Source: Bacillota bacterium (GTDB taxonomy: Bacteria > Bacillota > Clostridia > Peptostreptococcales > Anaerovoracaceae). Taken from it: a DNA stretch of 5,742 nucleotides. Of this stretch, positions 1-5,742 are shown piece after piece (the stretch's first letter is position 1; every line of letters begins with the position of its first letter). The stretch is taken from positions 1 through 5,742 of the forward strand of contig JAFYFK010000276.1 of the NCBI GenBank assembly GCA_017543805.1. The letters are read 5' to 3'. Both the position numbers and the translations under genes were made by a program. Under the pieces are notes generated by a model that did no database searches, was not told the origin of the DNA, and saw only the letters and a list, made by a program, of their open reading frames with translations.

Positions 1-60
1 GTCCCCTGAGGAGCGAGAGCGACCCGAGGTGACACGTTTGTCTGATGTGAAACAGTTACT

Positions 61-537
61 ATGGGACTTAAAGAAGTACAGGAAGAATTCGCCCGCAAGG
101 GGATAACGAACGAAATACTTACAATGGACGAGAGCACCGCGACGGTCGAGCTGGCCGCCGCGGCGCTTGGCACCGAACCCGGCGAGATCGCCAAAAGCAT
201 GGCCTTTAAACTGAAGGACGACAGCGTTATAATCGTCGTCTTTATGGGCACGGCCAGGATCGACAACCGAAAGTTCAAGGACCGTTTCCACTGCAAGGCT
301 ACGATGCTTACGGCGGAGGAGACTCCGGCGCTTACGGGTCATCCCGTTGGCGGGGTATGCCCCTTTGGGCTTCCTGAAAACGTCACAGTTTATCTCGACG
401 AGTCCCTCAAAAAATACGAAGCGGTCTATCCTGCCGCGGGCAACCGCCATAACGCGGTGCGCTTCACCATCCCGGAACTCGAAGCCGCGACCGGCGCCGA
501 ATGGGTGGATGTGGGCAAGATACCTGAAGAAGCCTGA
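61..537 (+). CDS. YbaK/EbsC-family aminoacyl-tRNA deacylase (prolyl-tRNA editing-like)
   Basis: The 158-residue product has the size and layout of free-standing YbaK/EbsC proteins. Members of this family hydrolyse mischarged aminoacyl-tRNAs in the cytosol (for example Cys-tRNAPro or Ala-tRNAPro), acting in trans to prolyl-tRNA synthetase. Visible hallmarks are the N-terminal segment STATVELAAAALG (residues 25-37), the IAKSMAFK segment with the likely functional lysine K45, the strand with MGTARID (62-69), and the glycine-rich loop GHPVGGVCPFG (93-103), which contributes to the substrate pocket in this fold. The ATG at 61 is the only plausible start: an in-frame TGA lies at 43-45 with no GTG, TTG or other ATG between. 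No good Shine-Dalgarno sequence precedes it; the purine-rich GAGGTGAC (26-33) is too far away. A strong terminator follows 14 bases after the stop, so this gene closes its transcription unit. The tRNA specificity cannot be told from sequence alone; the family assignment is secure. Confidence 0.9.
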   Translation: MGLKEVQEEFARKGITNEILTMDESTATVELAAAALGTEPGEIAKSMAFKLKDDSVIIVVFMGTARIDNRKFKDRFHCKATMLTAEETPALTGHPVGGVCPFGLPENVTVYLDESLKKYEAVYPAAGNRHNAVRFTIPELEAATGAEWVDVGKIPEEA

Positions 538-551
538 ATTTCATAGTATAG

Positions 552-584
552 AAAAACTTCACAGAGAAGACCTGTGAAGTTTTT
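552..584 (+). terminator. Intrinsic terminator after the YbaK/EbsC gene
   Basis: A perfect 13-bp inverted repeat (552-564 pairs with 572-584) surrounds a 7-base loop. The right arm ends in five T and runs on into TATTT, giving an A-tract/T-tract-flanked hairpin typical of Rho-independent termination. It lies 14 bases past the stop at 535-537 and just ahead of the pepD promoter, so it separates the two transcription units. Because A residues also flank the left arm, it could stop transcription from either side. Confidence 0.92.
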
Positions 585-600
585 TATTTGCATAAGGTTC

Positions 601-627
601 TGTACAGTAATAAAATAATTATATAAT
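601..627 (+). promoter_or_regulatory. Putative sigma-70-type promoter of pepD
   Basis: An exact TATAAT box sits at 622-627 in a strongly AT-rich stretch, 31 bases before the pepD start codon. The best upstream matches to TTGACA are weak: TGTACA at 601-606 (four of six, 15-base spacer), or TTCTGT at 598-603 with an 18-base spacer. The -10 box is convincing and the -35 box is not. Its position directly behind the preceding terminator supports independent transcription of pepD. Confidence 0.6.
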
Positions 628-645
628 CCGCAGCTTTATAAATAC

Positions 646-650
646 AGGAG
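646..650 (+). promoter_or_regulatory. Ribosome binding site of pepD
   Basis: AGGAG lies 8 bases upstream of the ATG at 659, ideal spacing for a Shine-Dalgarno site. It fixes the pepD start. Confidence 0.85.
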
Positions 651-658
651 ATGAGAAA

Positions 659-2116
659 ATGGCAGTATTGAGCGGTCTTAAACCCGAAAAGGTATTTGAG
701 TATTTTGAGCTACTGAATTCCGTACCGAGAGGATCCGGAAACACAAAGCAGGTAAGCGATCTGTGCGTAAACTTCGCTAAAGAGCGCGGGCTTGAGTATT
801 ACCAGGACGAATTCAACAACGTGATCATCATAAAAGAGGCTTCCGCCGGATATGAGGACGCCGAACCGGTCATCATCCAGGGGCATCTCGACATGGTCTG
901 CGCCAAAGACCCGGAAAACCCCGTGGATATGTCCGTCACGCCGGTAAAAATGGCTGTTGACGGAGACTGGATCTTCGCTATAGGGACGTCCCTCGGAGCT
1001 GACGACGGTGTGGCGGTCGCGATCGCCATGGCGCTGCTTGACGACCCCGAGCTGCAGCATCCTCGCATCGAGGCGGTCTTCACCACGGACGAGGAGACCG
1101 GAATGGACGGCGCGGCGGGGCTTGACATGAGCCCGCTGAAGGGACGCAGACTGCTGAATCTCGATTCTGACGAAGAAGGCACCATAACTGCGGGCTGCGC
1201 CGGCGGCGCGAGGGTCGACTTCTCTAAATACTACGAAAACGAGCCTCTGGAAGGCAAATATACCTTCTACAGAGCCGAAGTTTCCGGATTGCTCGGCGGG
1301 CACTCCGGCGCGGAGATCGACAAGGGCAGGGGAAATTCCAACAAGATAATGGCGACGTTCCTAAGGACTGCGCTCGAGACCGCGGGTATGCGGCTCATAT
1401 CGATCGACGGCGGGACCTTCGACAATGTCATAGCGAATAAGACCACCGCCATAGCTGCGGTAAAATGGGGCAAGGAGAACCTCTTCGAGAATACCGCGAT
1501 ATACTGCGGGCGCGCCTTGAAGGAGGACTTCATAAAGACCGACCGGGATGTGTGCCTCAAGGTTTCCCGCATTCTGGACGCGAAGTACGGCGCCGCGATG
1601 AATCCCGCGGATGCCGAGAAGCTTCTTACAGCGATGGATGACATCCCGCAGGGTGTTCAGAAGATGAGCGCCGACCTGCCCGGGCTGGTGCAGACCTCGC
1701 TCAATTTCGGCACTGTCAGGACCGAAGAGGATCGCGTAAAATTCAGCTTTTCCGTACGTTCCTCCGTCGGTAAGGAAAAGAACGATCTCATCAACCTTCT
1801 CCGCGAGATCGGTGAGGACAACGACTGTGAGGTAAGCCTGCGCAGCCCGTATCCGGAATGGGAGTTTAAGAAGGTCTCTGCGTTCAGAGATATGGTCAGG
1901 GACGTTTGCGCGGAAGTCCTCGGAAAGGAGATCGTCGTAACTGCGACCCACGGAGGACTCGAATGCGGCCTGTTCAGCGGCAAGCTGGAAGGGCTGGACT
2001 GCGTATCCATCGGTCCGAATATGTACGACATACATTCGCCGCGCGAGCGTGTCAGCATCTCCTCGGTGGCAAAACTTTACGGGATCGTTAAAGAGATCCT
2101 CGCAAGGAGCAGATAG
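659..2116 (+). CDS. pepD: Cytosol non-specific dipeptidase (aminoacyl-histidine dipeptidase), peptidase family M20C
   Basis: This cytosolic di-zinc dipeptidase cleaves a broad range of unblocked dipeptides, including Xaa-His, in the last step of peptide breakdown. The 485 residues match the usual PepD length. All metal-site motifs are visible: GHLDMV with metal ligand H76 and catalytic D78; GADDG with bridging D115; TTDEETG with catalytic base E145 and ligand E146; NLDSDEEG with D169; and DIHSPRE with H459. GGHSG (213-217, H215) marks the start of the lid/dimerisation domain inserted between the two halves of the catalytic domain. THGGLECGLF (430-439) is the characteristic C-terminal PepD segment. 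The start is set by AGGAG 8 bases upstream of the ATG. The gene appears monocistronic, with its own promoter and a hairpin just after its stop, and it converges on the aldehyde dehydrogenase gene. No key residue is missing, so I expect an active enzyme. The alternative reading as a tripeptidase PepT is unlikely given the length and the LDSDEEG motif. Confidence 0.95.
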   Translation: MAVLSGLKPEKVFEYFELLNSVPRGSGNTKQVSDLCVNFAKERGLEYYQDEFNNVIIIKEASAGYEDAEPVIIQGHLDMVCAKDPENPVDMSVTPVKMAVDGDWIFAIGTSLGADDGVAVAIAMALLDDPELQHPRIEAVFTTDEETGMDGAAGLDMSPLKGRRLLNLDSDEEGTITAGCAGGARVDFSKYYENEPLEGKYTFYRAEVSGLLGGHSGAEIDKGRGNSNKIMATFLRTALETAGMRLISIDGGTFDNVIANKTTAIAAVKWGKENLFENTAIYCGRALKEDFIKTDRDVCLKVSRILDAKYGAAMNPADAEKLLTAMDDIPQGVQKMSADLPGLVQTSLNFGTVRTEEDRVKFSFSVRSSVGKEKNDLINLLREIGEDNDCEVSLRSPYPEWEFKKVSAFRDMVRDVCAEVLGKEIVVTATHGGLECGLFSGKLEGLDCVSIGPNMYDIHSPRERVSISSVAKLYGIVKEILARSR

Positions 2117-2119
2117 AAA

Positions 2120-2143
2120 AAGCGCGCCGGAAACGGCGCGCTT
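2120..2143. terminator. Shared terminator hairpin between convergent genes
   Basis: A perfect 10-bp, very GC-rich stem (2120-2129 with 2134-2143) encloses a GAAA tetraloop. It fills most of the 45-base gap between the stop codons of pepD and the aldehyde dehydrogenase gene. Read on the minus strand, the stem is followed by a T-run (CTTTTTCT), a good intrinsic terminator for the aldehyde dehydrogenase transcript. On the plus strand only GATTT follows, so termination of pepD here may be weaker. I infer a bidirectional terminator that works best leftward. Confidence 0.85.
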
Positions 2144-2161
2144 GATTTAAAAGCACTCAGG

Positions 2162-3535
2162 CTATTTTAAGAACATTTTGATCATGGAAAGCTTTTTCTC
2201 AGTGTACGGATGGTAACGCATGTCAAGATCCGGGGAAAAAGCTTTTTTTACTATGCTGCGGTGGTGGGAAAACGTGTCGAAGCTGGCTTTGCCGTGGTAG
2301 CGCCCCATTCCGCTCGCGCCGACGCCGCCGAAGGGCAGGTCGTCCGAAGCCAGGTGGATTATTGTGTCGTTTATGCAGCCTCCTCCGAAGGAGCAGCTGT
2401 TAAGGATCTTACGCTCGGTTTCCGCTGATTTTGTAAACAGATACAGCGCCAGCGGCTTTGGCCTGTCGAGGATAAGGTCTATCGCGGAATCCAGGGATCC
2501 GTAGCCGATCATCGGAAGGACAGGCCCGAAAATCTCCTCTGTCATGAGCTTTGAATTGAGCGAAGGTTCATCTACCAGGGAAGGCTCTATAAAACGCTTT
2601 AAATCGTCTGTTTTGCCGCCCAGAACGACATTCTGTCCTTCGAGTAGACTCTTGATGCGCCTGTAATGGCGCTCGTTTATTATGACGGGCATGTCGGAAA
2701 AGTCTCCGGTCGGGAAAAATTCCTCAACGGCCTTTTTAAACGCCATAATGAAATCCTTTTTAATATCTTTCTGGATCAGCAGATAGTCAGGTTCCACGCA
2801 GGTCTGCCCGGCGTTTAATATCTTTCCGAACGCCACGCGCCTTGCGGCGACGGTGATGTCCGCTGTCTCGTCGATAATGACCGGACTTTTCCCGCCGAGT
2901 TCGAGCGTTACCGGCACCAGATTCTCCGCGGCTGCCTTGAGGACGCTGCGGCCTCCTTCAGCGTTTCCCGTAAAGAATATATGGTCGAAGGGCTCGTGCA
3001 GCAGGAATTCCGTATCCGTGCGGCTGCCTTCGACTGCCGCCACGTATTCCGGCGGAAAGCACATGCTGATTATGCGGTTTATCACCGCGGCTGTCTCGTG
3101 CGCCTGCGACGACGGCTTTACAACAACGCAGTTTCCGGCGGCCAGTGCTCCGGCCAGCGGAAGCAGGCAGAGCTGAAGCGGATAGTTCCAAGGAGAAACG
3201 ATATATACAACGCCAAGCGGCTCAGGAGATATAAAGCTTTTAGACCTGAACTGCGCAAGGGGGGTGGGGACGGTCTTGTCCTTCATCCAGGACGCGAGGT
3301 GTTTTTCCAAACAGCCGATCTCGCTGTAGATCATCCCTGTCTCGCACATATAAGTCTCGAAGGGCGATTTATTGAAATCAGCCATAAGCGCGCTGTTTAC
3401 GGCGTCCTCGCATTCCTGTATGGCTGCCTTGAGCTTTCTGAGGGCGTCCAGCCGGAATTCGAGCGTGCGTGTGGCTCCGCTGCGGAAATAGTCCTTCTGC
3501 CTGCTTACAATATTCTGAGCGTCGATAGCTTTCAT
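2162..3535 (-). CDS. NAD(P)-dependent aldehyde dehydrogenase, class 3-like
   Basis: This 457-residue protein belongs to the aldehyde dehydrogenase superfamily, which oxidises aldehydes to carboxylic acids with NAD(P)+. The motifs in order are SPWNYPL with oxyanion-hole N117; VVVKPSS with cofactor-binding K140; FFTGN (187-191) at the nucleotide-binding fold; LELGGKSP with general base E212; NAGQTC with catalytic C246; and EEIFGPV with E334 and F336 contacting the cofactor. The SDDLPFGGVGASGMGRYHG segment (397-415), the following TFSHHRS (421-427) and the tail with RYHPY (440-444) are typical of the shorter class 3/YwdH-like branch. No C-terminal membrane anchor is visible, so it should be cytosolic. 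The start is supported by GGAGG (complement of 3542-3546), 6 bases upstream of the ATG. It is transcribed away from the M20 peptidase gene and ends at the shared hairpin. The physiological aldehyde cannot be deduced. A CoA-acylating enzyme is unlikely because E212 and the class 3 C-terminal motifs are present. Confidence 0.93.
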   Translation of the reverse strand: MKAIDAQNIVSRQKDYFRSGATRTLEFRLDALRKLKAAIQECEDAVNSALMADFNKSPFETYMCETGMIYSEIGCLEKHLASWMKDKTVPTPLAQFRSKSFISPEPLGVVYIVSPWNYPLQLCLLPLAGALAAGNCVVVKPSSQAHETAAVINRIISMCFPPEYVAAVEGSRTDTEFLLHEPFDHIFFTGNAEGGRSVLKAAAENLVPVTLELGGKSPVIIDETADITVAARRVAFGKILNAGQTCVEPDYLLIQKDIKKDFIMAFKKAVEEFFPTGDFSDMPVIINERHYRRIKSLLEGQNVVLGGKTDDLKRFIEPSLVDEPSLNSKLMTEEIFGPVLPMIGYGSLDSAIDLILDRPKPLALYLFTKSAETERKILNSCSFGGGCINDTIIHLASDDLPFGGVGASGMGRYHGKASFDTFSHHRSIVKKAFSPDLDMRYHPYTEKKLSMIKMFLK

Positions 3536-3569
3536 TTTTCGCCTCCGGGAAGATAATCTGTCTATAATA

Positions 3570-3598
3570 ATTATATCTTCATGACATGCGGATTAACA
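3570..3598 (-). promoter_or_regulatory. Putative promoter of the aldehyde dehydrogenase gene
   Basis: On the minus strand an exact TATAAT reads from 3575 down to 3570, about 34 bases upstream of the start codon. A poor -35 candidate (TGTTAA, 3598-3593) lies 17 bases farther up. The -10 box is the only solid element. An alternative TATTAT (3569-3564) overlaps the same AT-rich patch. Confidence 0.45.
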
Positions 3599-3609
3599 GG
3601 TCTTTTTAT

Positions 3610-3639
3610 ATGGCAAACAGACGCAAAAGAATGTATAAT
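3610..3639 (+). promoter_or_regulatory. Putative promoter of the M20 peptidase-carrier unit
   Basis: An exact TATAAT at 3634-3639 is preceded at an 18-base spacing by ATGGCA (3610-3615), which matches TTGACA at four of six positions. Transcription would begin near 3646, giving a leader of about 50 bases before the ATG at 3698. Together with the opposite promoter, this makes the 3536-3697 gap a divergent control region. Confidence 0.5.
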
Positions 3640-3645
3640 TTGCAA

Positions 3646-3660
3646 AAAGTGAAATACTTT
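3646..3660. repeat. Short inverted repeat near the predicted transcription start
   Basis: AAAGT (3646-3650) and ACTTT (3656-3660) are perfect inverted arms around a 5-base centre. The repeat falls on or just after the predicted +1 of the peptidase promoter, where a repressor operator could sit. Five-base arms arise easily by chance in AT-rich DNA, so an operator role is only a suggestion. Confidence 0.2.
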
Positions 3661-3686
3661 GGCGGTCAGAAATTTTGAAATAACAC

Positions 3687-3690
3687 GGAG
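3687..3690 (+). promoter_or_regulatory. Ribosome binding site that decides the M20 peptidase start
   Basis: GGAG lies 7 bases upstream of the ATG at 3698. An in-frame TTG at 3659 would add 13 residues but has no comparable site and falls close to the predicted transcription start, so the ATG is preferred. Confidence 0.8.
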
Positions 3691-3697
3691 AATAAAT

Positions 3698-5026
3698 ATG
3701 GCAAAAAGAAGCACTGAAGAATACGCCGCGCGTCTGCGGCAGATGATAATGATCGAGACTGTGTCCGATCCGAAATGCGGAAGTCCGAGGGAAAACATCG
3801 AAAGCTTCAGAAAGCTGATGTGGGAGCTCTTTCCAAACCTCAGAAAGGCCTGCGAACTGTTTGAATTTGAAGATTATCTCGTATTAAAATGGCCCGGGAG
3901 CGACAGCTCACAGCTTCCGGTGCTCTTCATGAACCATCACGACGTCGTACCGGCGCCTTCCGATGGCTGGACCCACGCGCCGTTTTCCGGAGACATAGCC
4001 GAAGGCAGGATCTGGGGCAGGGGAACGCTGGACGACAAGGGCGGCCTCTGGGCCATGCTCGAGGCTGCTGACGAGCTTGCGGCGGAAGGATTTGTGCCGG
4101 CGCGCGACATCTGGTTCGAGACCAGCAGCACAGAGGAGACCGACGGACGCGGAGCGGACGCCGCGTCAAAGTGGTTTAAGGAAAAGGGCATACGCTTTGA
4201 AATGATATTCGACGAGGGCGGGGATATAGTCCATGAACCCATCGACGGGGCAAACGGAACCTTCGCCATGATAGGCGTGGGCGAAAAATGCACGGTCGAC
4301 CTTAAGTTCACAGCCCGTTCCGACGGGGGACACGGTTCGACGCCCGGCAAAAACACGCCTCTTGTAAGGCTCGGAAAGTTTATGGCCTATGTTGACAGCC
4401 ACAGGGTGTTCGACGTCGAGATGTCGCCGACCATAACAGAGATGTTTATGCGCATGGCCCCTTATATGGGCGGCGCGGGAAAGCTTACCGCAAAGGCGGA
4501 CAAGCTTAAAAAGCCTCTCGAACTGCTCCTTCCGGTGCTCGGGCCTGCGGCAAAGGCGCTTCTTTCGACTACCATAGCCTTTACGATGTGCGGCGGCGGT
4601 GACGCGATAAACTCGATCCCGCGCGAGGTCTGGGTCACGGGTAATATGCGCTGCTCGCACCATCAGGGAGTGGATTCGTCGGTAAAGAAGATTACAAAGC
4701 TCGCCAAAAAGTTCGGCATTGAGACGGAGATACTCGACGGCGGGCTGGAATCCGGGCTCGCGGATTACAGCGGCAGGGCCTTCAGGCTGGTCGAGGAGGC
4801 TGTAACGGCTTCTGTTCCCGGCGTTGACGCCTGCATGCCGTACATAATGACCGGCGCTTCCGACTCCAGGTTCTTCGACCGCGTCTGCGGCCAGATAATA
4901 AGGTTCCTGCCGTTCACTATAAGCAGGGAACAGATGGATTCCATCCACGGCGTGAACGAGTGCCTTGACCTTTCGACTCTCCAGCCGGCTGTTTCATATT
5001 ACAGATATATGATGCAGCACGTGTAA
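3698..5026 (+). CDS. M20 family metallopeptidase, carboxypeptidase S-like (M20A type)
   Basis: The 442-residue product has the complete di-zinc site of the M20 family. NHHDVVP carries ligand H80 and catalytic D82, and is followed by the WTHAPFSG stretch (91-98) common in CPS/ArgE/DapE relatives. GRGTLDDKG holds bridging D112. STEETDGRGA has catalytic E146 and ligand E147, with Thr in place of the usual Asp before the Glu pair. FDEGG supplies D172. GGHGSTP (210-216) begins the lid domain. TTIAFTMCGGGDAINSIPRE (291-310) is the carboxypeptidase S-type segment, and MTGASDSRFF (384-393) with SIHGVNE supplies the final ligand H417. Relatives release C-terminal amino acids from short peptides or hydrolyse N-acyl amino acids; the exact substrate is not predictable. 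There is no signal peptide, so it is cytosolic. The ATG at 3698 is chosen because of GGAG at 3687-3690. The stop is only 9 bases before the carrier gene, implying co-transcription and a shared substrate or product. Confidence 0.9.
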   Translation: MAKRSTEEYAARLRQMIMIETVSDPKCGSPRENIESFRKLMWELFPNLRKACELFEFEDYLVLKWPGSDSSQLPVLFMNHHDVVPAPSDGWTHAPFSGDIAEGRIWGRGTLDDKGGLWAMLEAADELAAEGFVPARDIWFETSSTEETDGRGADAASKWFKEKGIRFEMIFDEGGDIVHEPIDGANGTFAMIGVGEKCTVDLKFTARSDGGHGSTPGKNTPLVRLGKFMAYVDSHRVFDVEMSPTITEMFMRMAPYMGGAGKLTAKADKLKKPLELLLPVLGPAAKALLSTTIAFTMCGGGDAINSIPREVWVTGNMRCSHHQGVDSSVKKITKLAKKFGIETEILDGGLESGLADYSGRAFRLVEEAVTASVPGVDACMPYIMTGASDSRFFDRVCGQIIRFLPFTISREQMDSIHGVNECLDLSTLQPAVSYYRYMMQHV

Positions 5027-5035
5027 ACTATCAAG

Positions 5036-5742
5036 ATGAAAAACACTGACGGTAAAAACAAAGGCTTAAATATCAGCGCGAGATCGTTTATCGCGGCGAT
5101 AGCGGTCATCTTCGTGCTGATGGTGGCGACATATATACTGACGATGGTCATCCCCGGCGGGGAATACGCGAGGACGGTCGACGCGGGCGGGCATACCGTG
5201 ATAGATACCTCCGCGGGCTTCCGCTATGTTGACGGCGGGCTGCCGTTCTGGAAATGGCTGCTCGCGCCGCTGCTTGTGCTCGGCGCCGAGGGCTCAGGGA
5301 CCCTGATAGCAGTCCTGGTCTTTCTGATCGTCATCGGCGGAGTGTTCAATTCGCTGTACGCCGGCGGACTTATGAATTACATGCTTGACCGCATCGTGGA
5401 CCGTTTCGGGCGCGTCCGTTACAAACTTATGGCCGCGCTGATCTTTTTCTTTATGGCTATGGGTTCGCTCATAGGCTCGTTCGAAGAGGTCATCCCCATG
5501 GCCCCGATCGTCGTCGCGCTTTCCGTGGCTCTGGGCTGGGACGCCGTAACGGGAGTTGCCATGTCTCTTCATGCGGTGGGCTGCGGCTTCGCGGCAGGCA
5601 TTGCCAATCCATTTACGATAGGCGTCGCGCAGGGGCTCGCCGGGATCCCGGTGTTCAGCGGGATGTGGCTGCGGGTCCTGTCGTTCTGTCTGATCTATCC
5701 GCTAATTCTGTGGTTTGTGAGAAGGCACGCGCTTAAGGCCGA
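5036..5742 (+). CDS. YfcC/DcuC-type membrane carrier, N-terminal part (runs off the window)
   Basis: An open frame of 235 complete codons starts at ATG 5036 and continues past the window edge; full-length YfcC-family carriers are about 450-510 residues, so roughly half is present. After a short polar N-terminus there is a hydrophobic helix (about 18-39) ending in the external motif IPGGEYAR (39-46), a hallmark of this family. Further hydrophobic segments lie at about 87-108, 129-147, 154-168, 171-190 and 208-228. GSFEEVIPMAPI (147-158) places two acidic residues in a membrane-proximal stretch, and ANPFTIGVAQGLAGIPVFSG (190-209) is another strongly conserved YfcC block. The family belongs to the C4-dicarboxylate-carrier-like (DcuC/YfcC) group, and many members are annotated as putative amino acid or peptide-related carriers, mostly without biochemical proof. 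Only 9 bases separate it from the upstream M20 peptidase stop and no strong Shine-Dalgarno site is visible, suggesting translational coupling. An AbgT-type aminobenzoyl-glutamate carrier is a less likely alternative. Confidence 0.88.
   Translation, partial: MKNTDGKNKGLNISARSFIAAIAVIFVLMVATYILTMVIPGGEYARTVDAGGHTVIDTSAGFRYVDGGLPFWKWLLAPLLVLGAEGSGTLIAVLVFLIVIGGVFNSLYAGGLMNYMLDRIVDRFGRVRYKLMAALIFFFMAMGSLIGSFEEVIPMAPIVVALSVALGWDAVTGVAMSLHAVGCGFAAGIANPFTIGVAQGLAGIPVFSGMWLRVLSFCLIYPLILWFVRRHALKA

Noticed and set aside
710..1303. Long minus-strand open frame (197 codons) inside pepD
   Set aside because: It is antisense to a clearly conserved enzyme, its product resembles no known family, and no promoter or ribosome binding site supports it; GC-rich coding DNA readily gives such shadows.
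2981..3556. 191-codon plus-strand open frame opposite the aldehyde dehydrogenase gene
   Set aside because: It is antisense to the catalytic core of a conserved enzyme and has no recognisable domain or initiation signal.
3611..3628. Possible CcpA-type catabolite-response site around TGGCAAACAGACGCAAAA
   Set aside because: It lacks the central CG dinucleotide and the symmetry of the consensus, so I do not call it.
3659..3697. Upstream TTG start that would add 13 residues to the M20 peptidase
   Set aside because: No Shine-Dalgarno site precedes it and it sits close to the predicted transcription start, whereas ATG 3698 has GGAG at 7-base spacing and gives a normal N-terminus for the family.
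3571..3798. 75-codon minus-strand open frame spanning the divergent region
   Set aside because: It overlaps both predicted promoters and the start of the M20 gene, and its product is hydrophobic but without family features.
4166..4948. 260-codon minus-strand open frame inside the M20 peptidase gene
   Set aside because: It mirrors the codon structure of the real gene, is rich in Arg and His without recognisable motifs, and the plus-strand protein has all M20 motifs intact.
5294..5572. 92-codon minus-strand open frame over the carrier gene
   Set aside because: Its composition is extremely His/Asp/Lys rich, as expected from the reverse complement of a membrane-protein gene; the plus-strand frame encodes a recognisable YfcC-type carrier.

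Overview
This window looks like ordinary bacterial chromosome from an anaerobic, amino-acid- or peptide-using bacterium. GC-rich coding sequence (by eye in the mid-50s % GC, with frequent ATA, AGG and CTT codons) alternates with short AT-rich gaps that carry recognisable TATAAT boxes, GGAG-type ribosome binding sites and intrinsic hairpin terminators. The gene content (YbaK/EbsC deacylase, PepD dipeptidase, class-3-like aldehyde dehydrogenase, CPS-like M20 peptidase, YfcC-type carrier) would fit a Clostridia-type Bacillota or a Synergistota genome. The window alone cannot decide between them, and there is no rRNA or other phylogenetic marker.

Layout: bases 1-60 are unresolved upstream sequence. 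A short YbaK/EbsC-type aminoacyl-tRNA deacylase gene (61-537, +) ends at a 13-bp-stem terminator (552-584). A separate promoter then drives pepD, an M20C cytosolic dipeptidase (659-2116, +). pepD converges on an NAD(P)-dependent aldehyde dehydrogenase gene (2162-3535, -), and a GC-rich hairpin in the 45-base gap (2120-2143) probably terminates the minus-strand gene best. A 162-base divergent promoter region (3536-3697) separates the aldehyde dehydrogenase gene from a rightward unit. That unit consists of an M20 CPS-like peptidase (3698-5026, +) followed after 9 bases by the first 235 codons of a YfcC/DcuC-type membrane carrier (5036 to the window edge, +).

Functional reading: three of the five genes point to uptake and breakdown of peptides or amino-acid conjugates. 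PepD splits dipeptides in the cytosol. The M20 peptidase probably releases an amino acid from a short peptide or N-acyl conjugate. The closely linked carrier probably moves that substrate or a product across the membrane. The aldehyde dehydrogenase could oxidise aldehydes formed in fermentation, but nothing ties it directly to its neighbours except the shared divergent promoter region. YbaK/EbsC is a housekeeping translation quality-control protein. I found no mobile element, CRISPR array, tRNA, rRNA or convincing novel system. The most useful second looks are the peptidase-carrier pair and its in-frame junction, the divergent control region, and the start region of the first gene.
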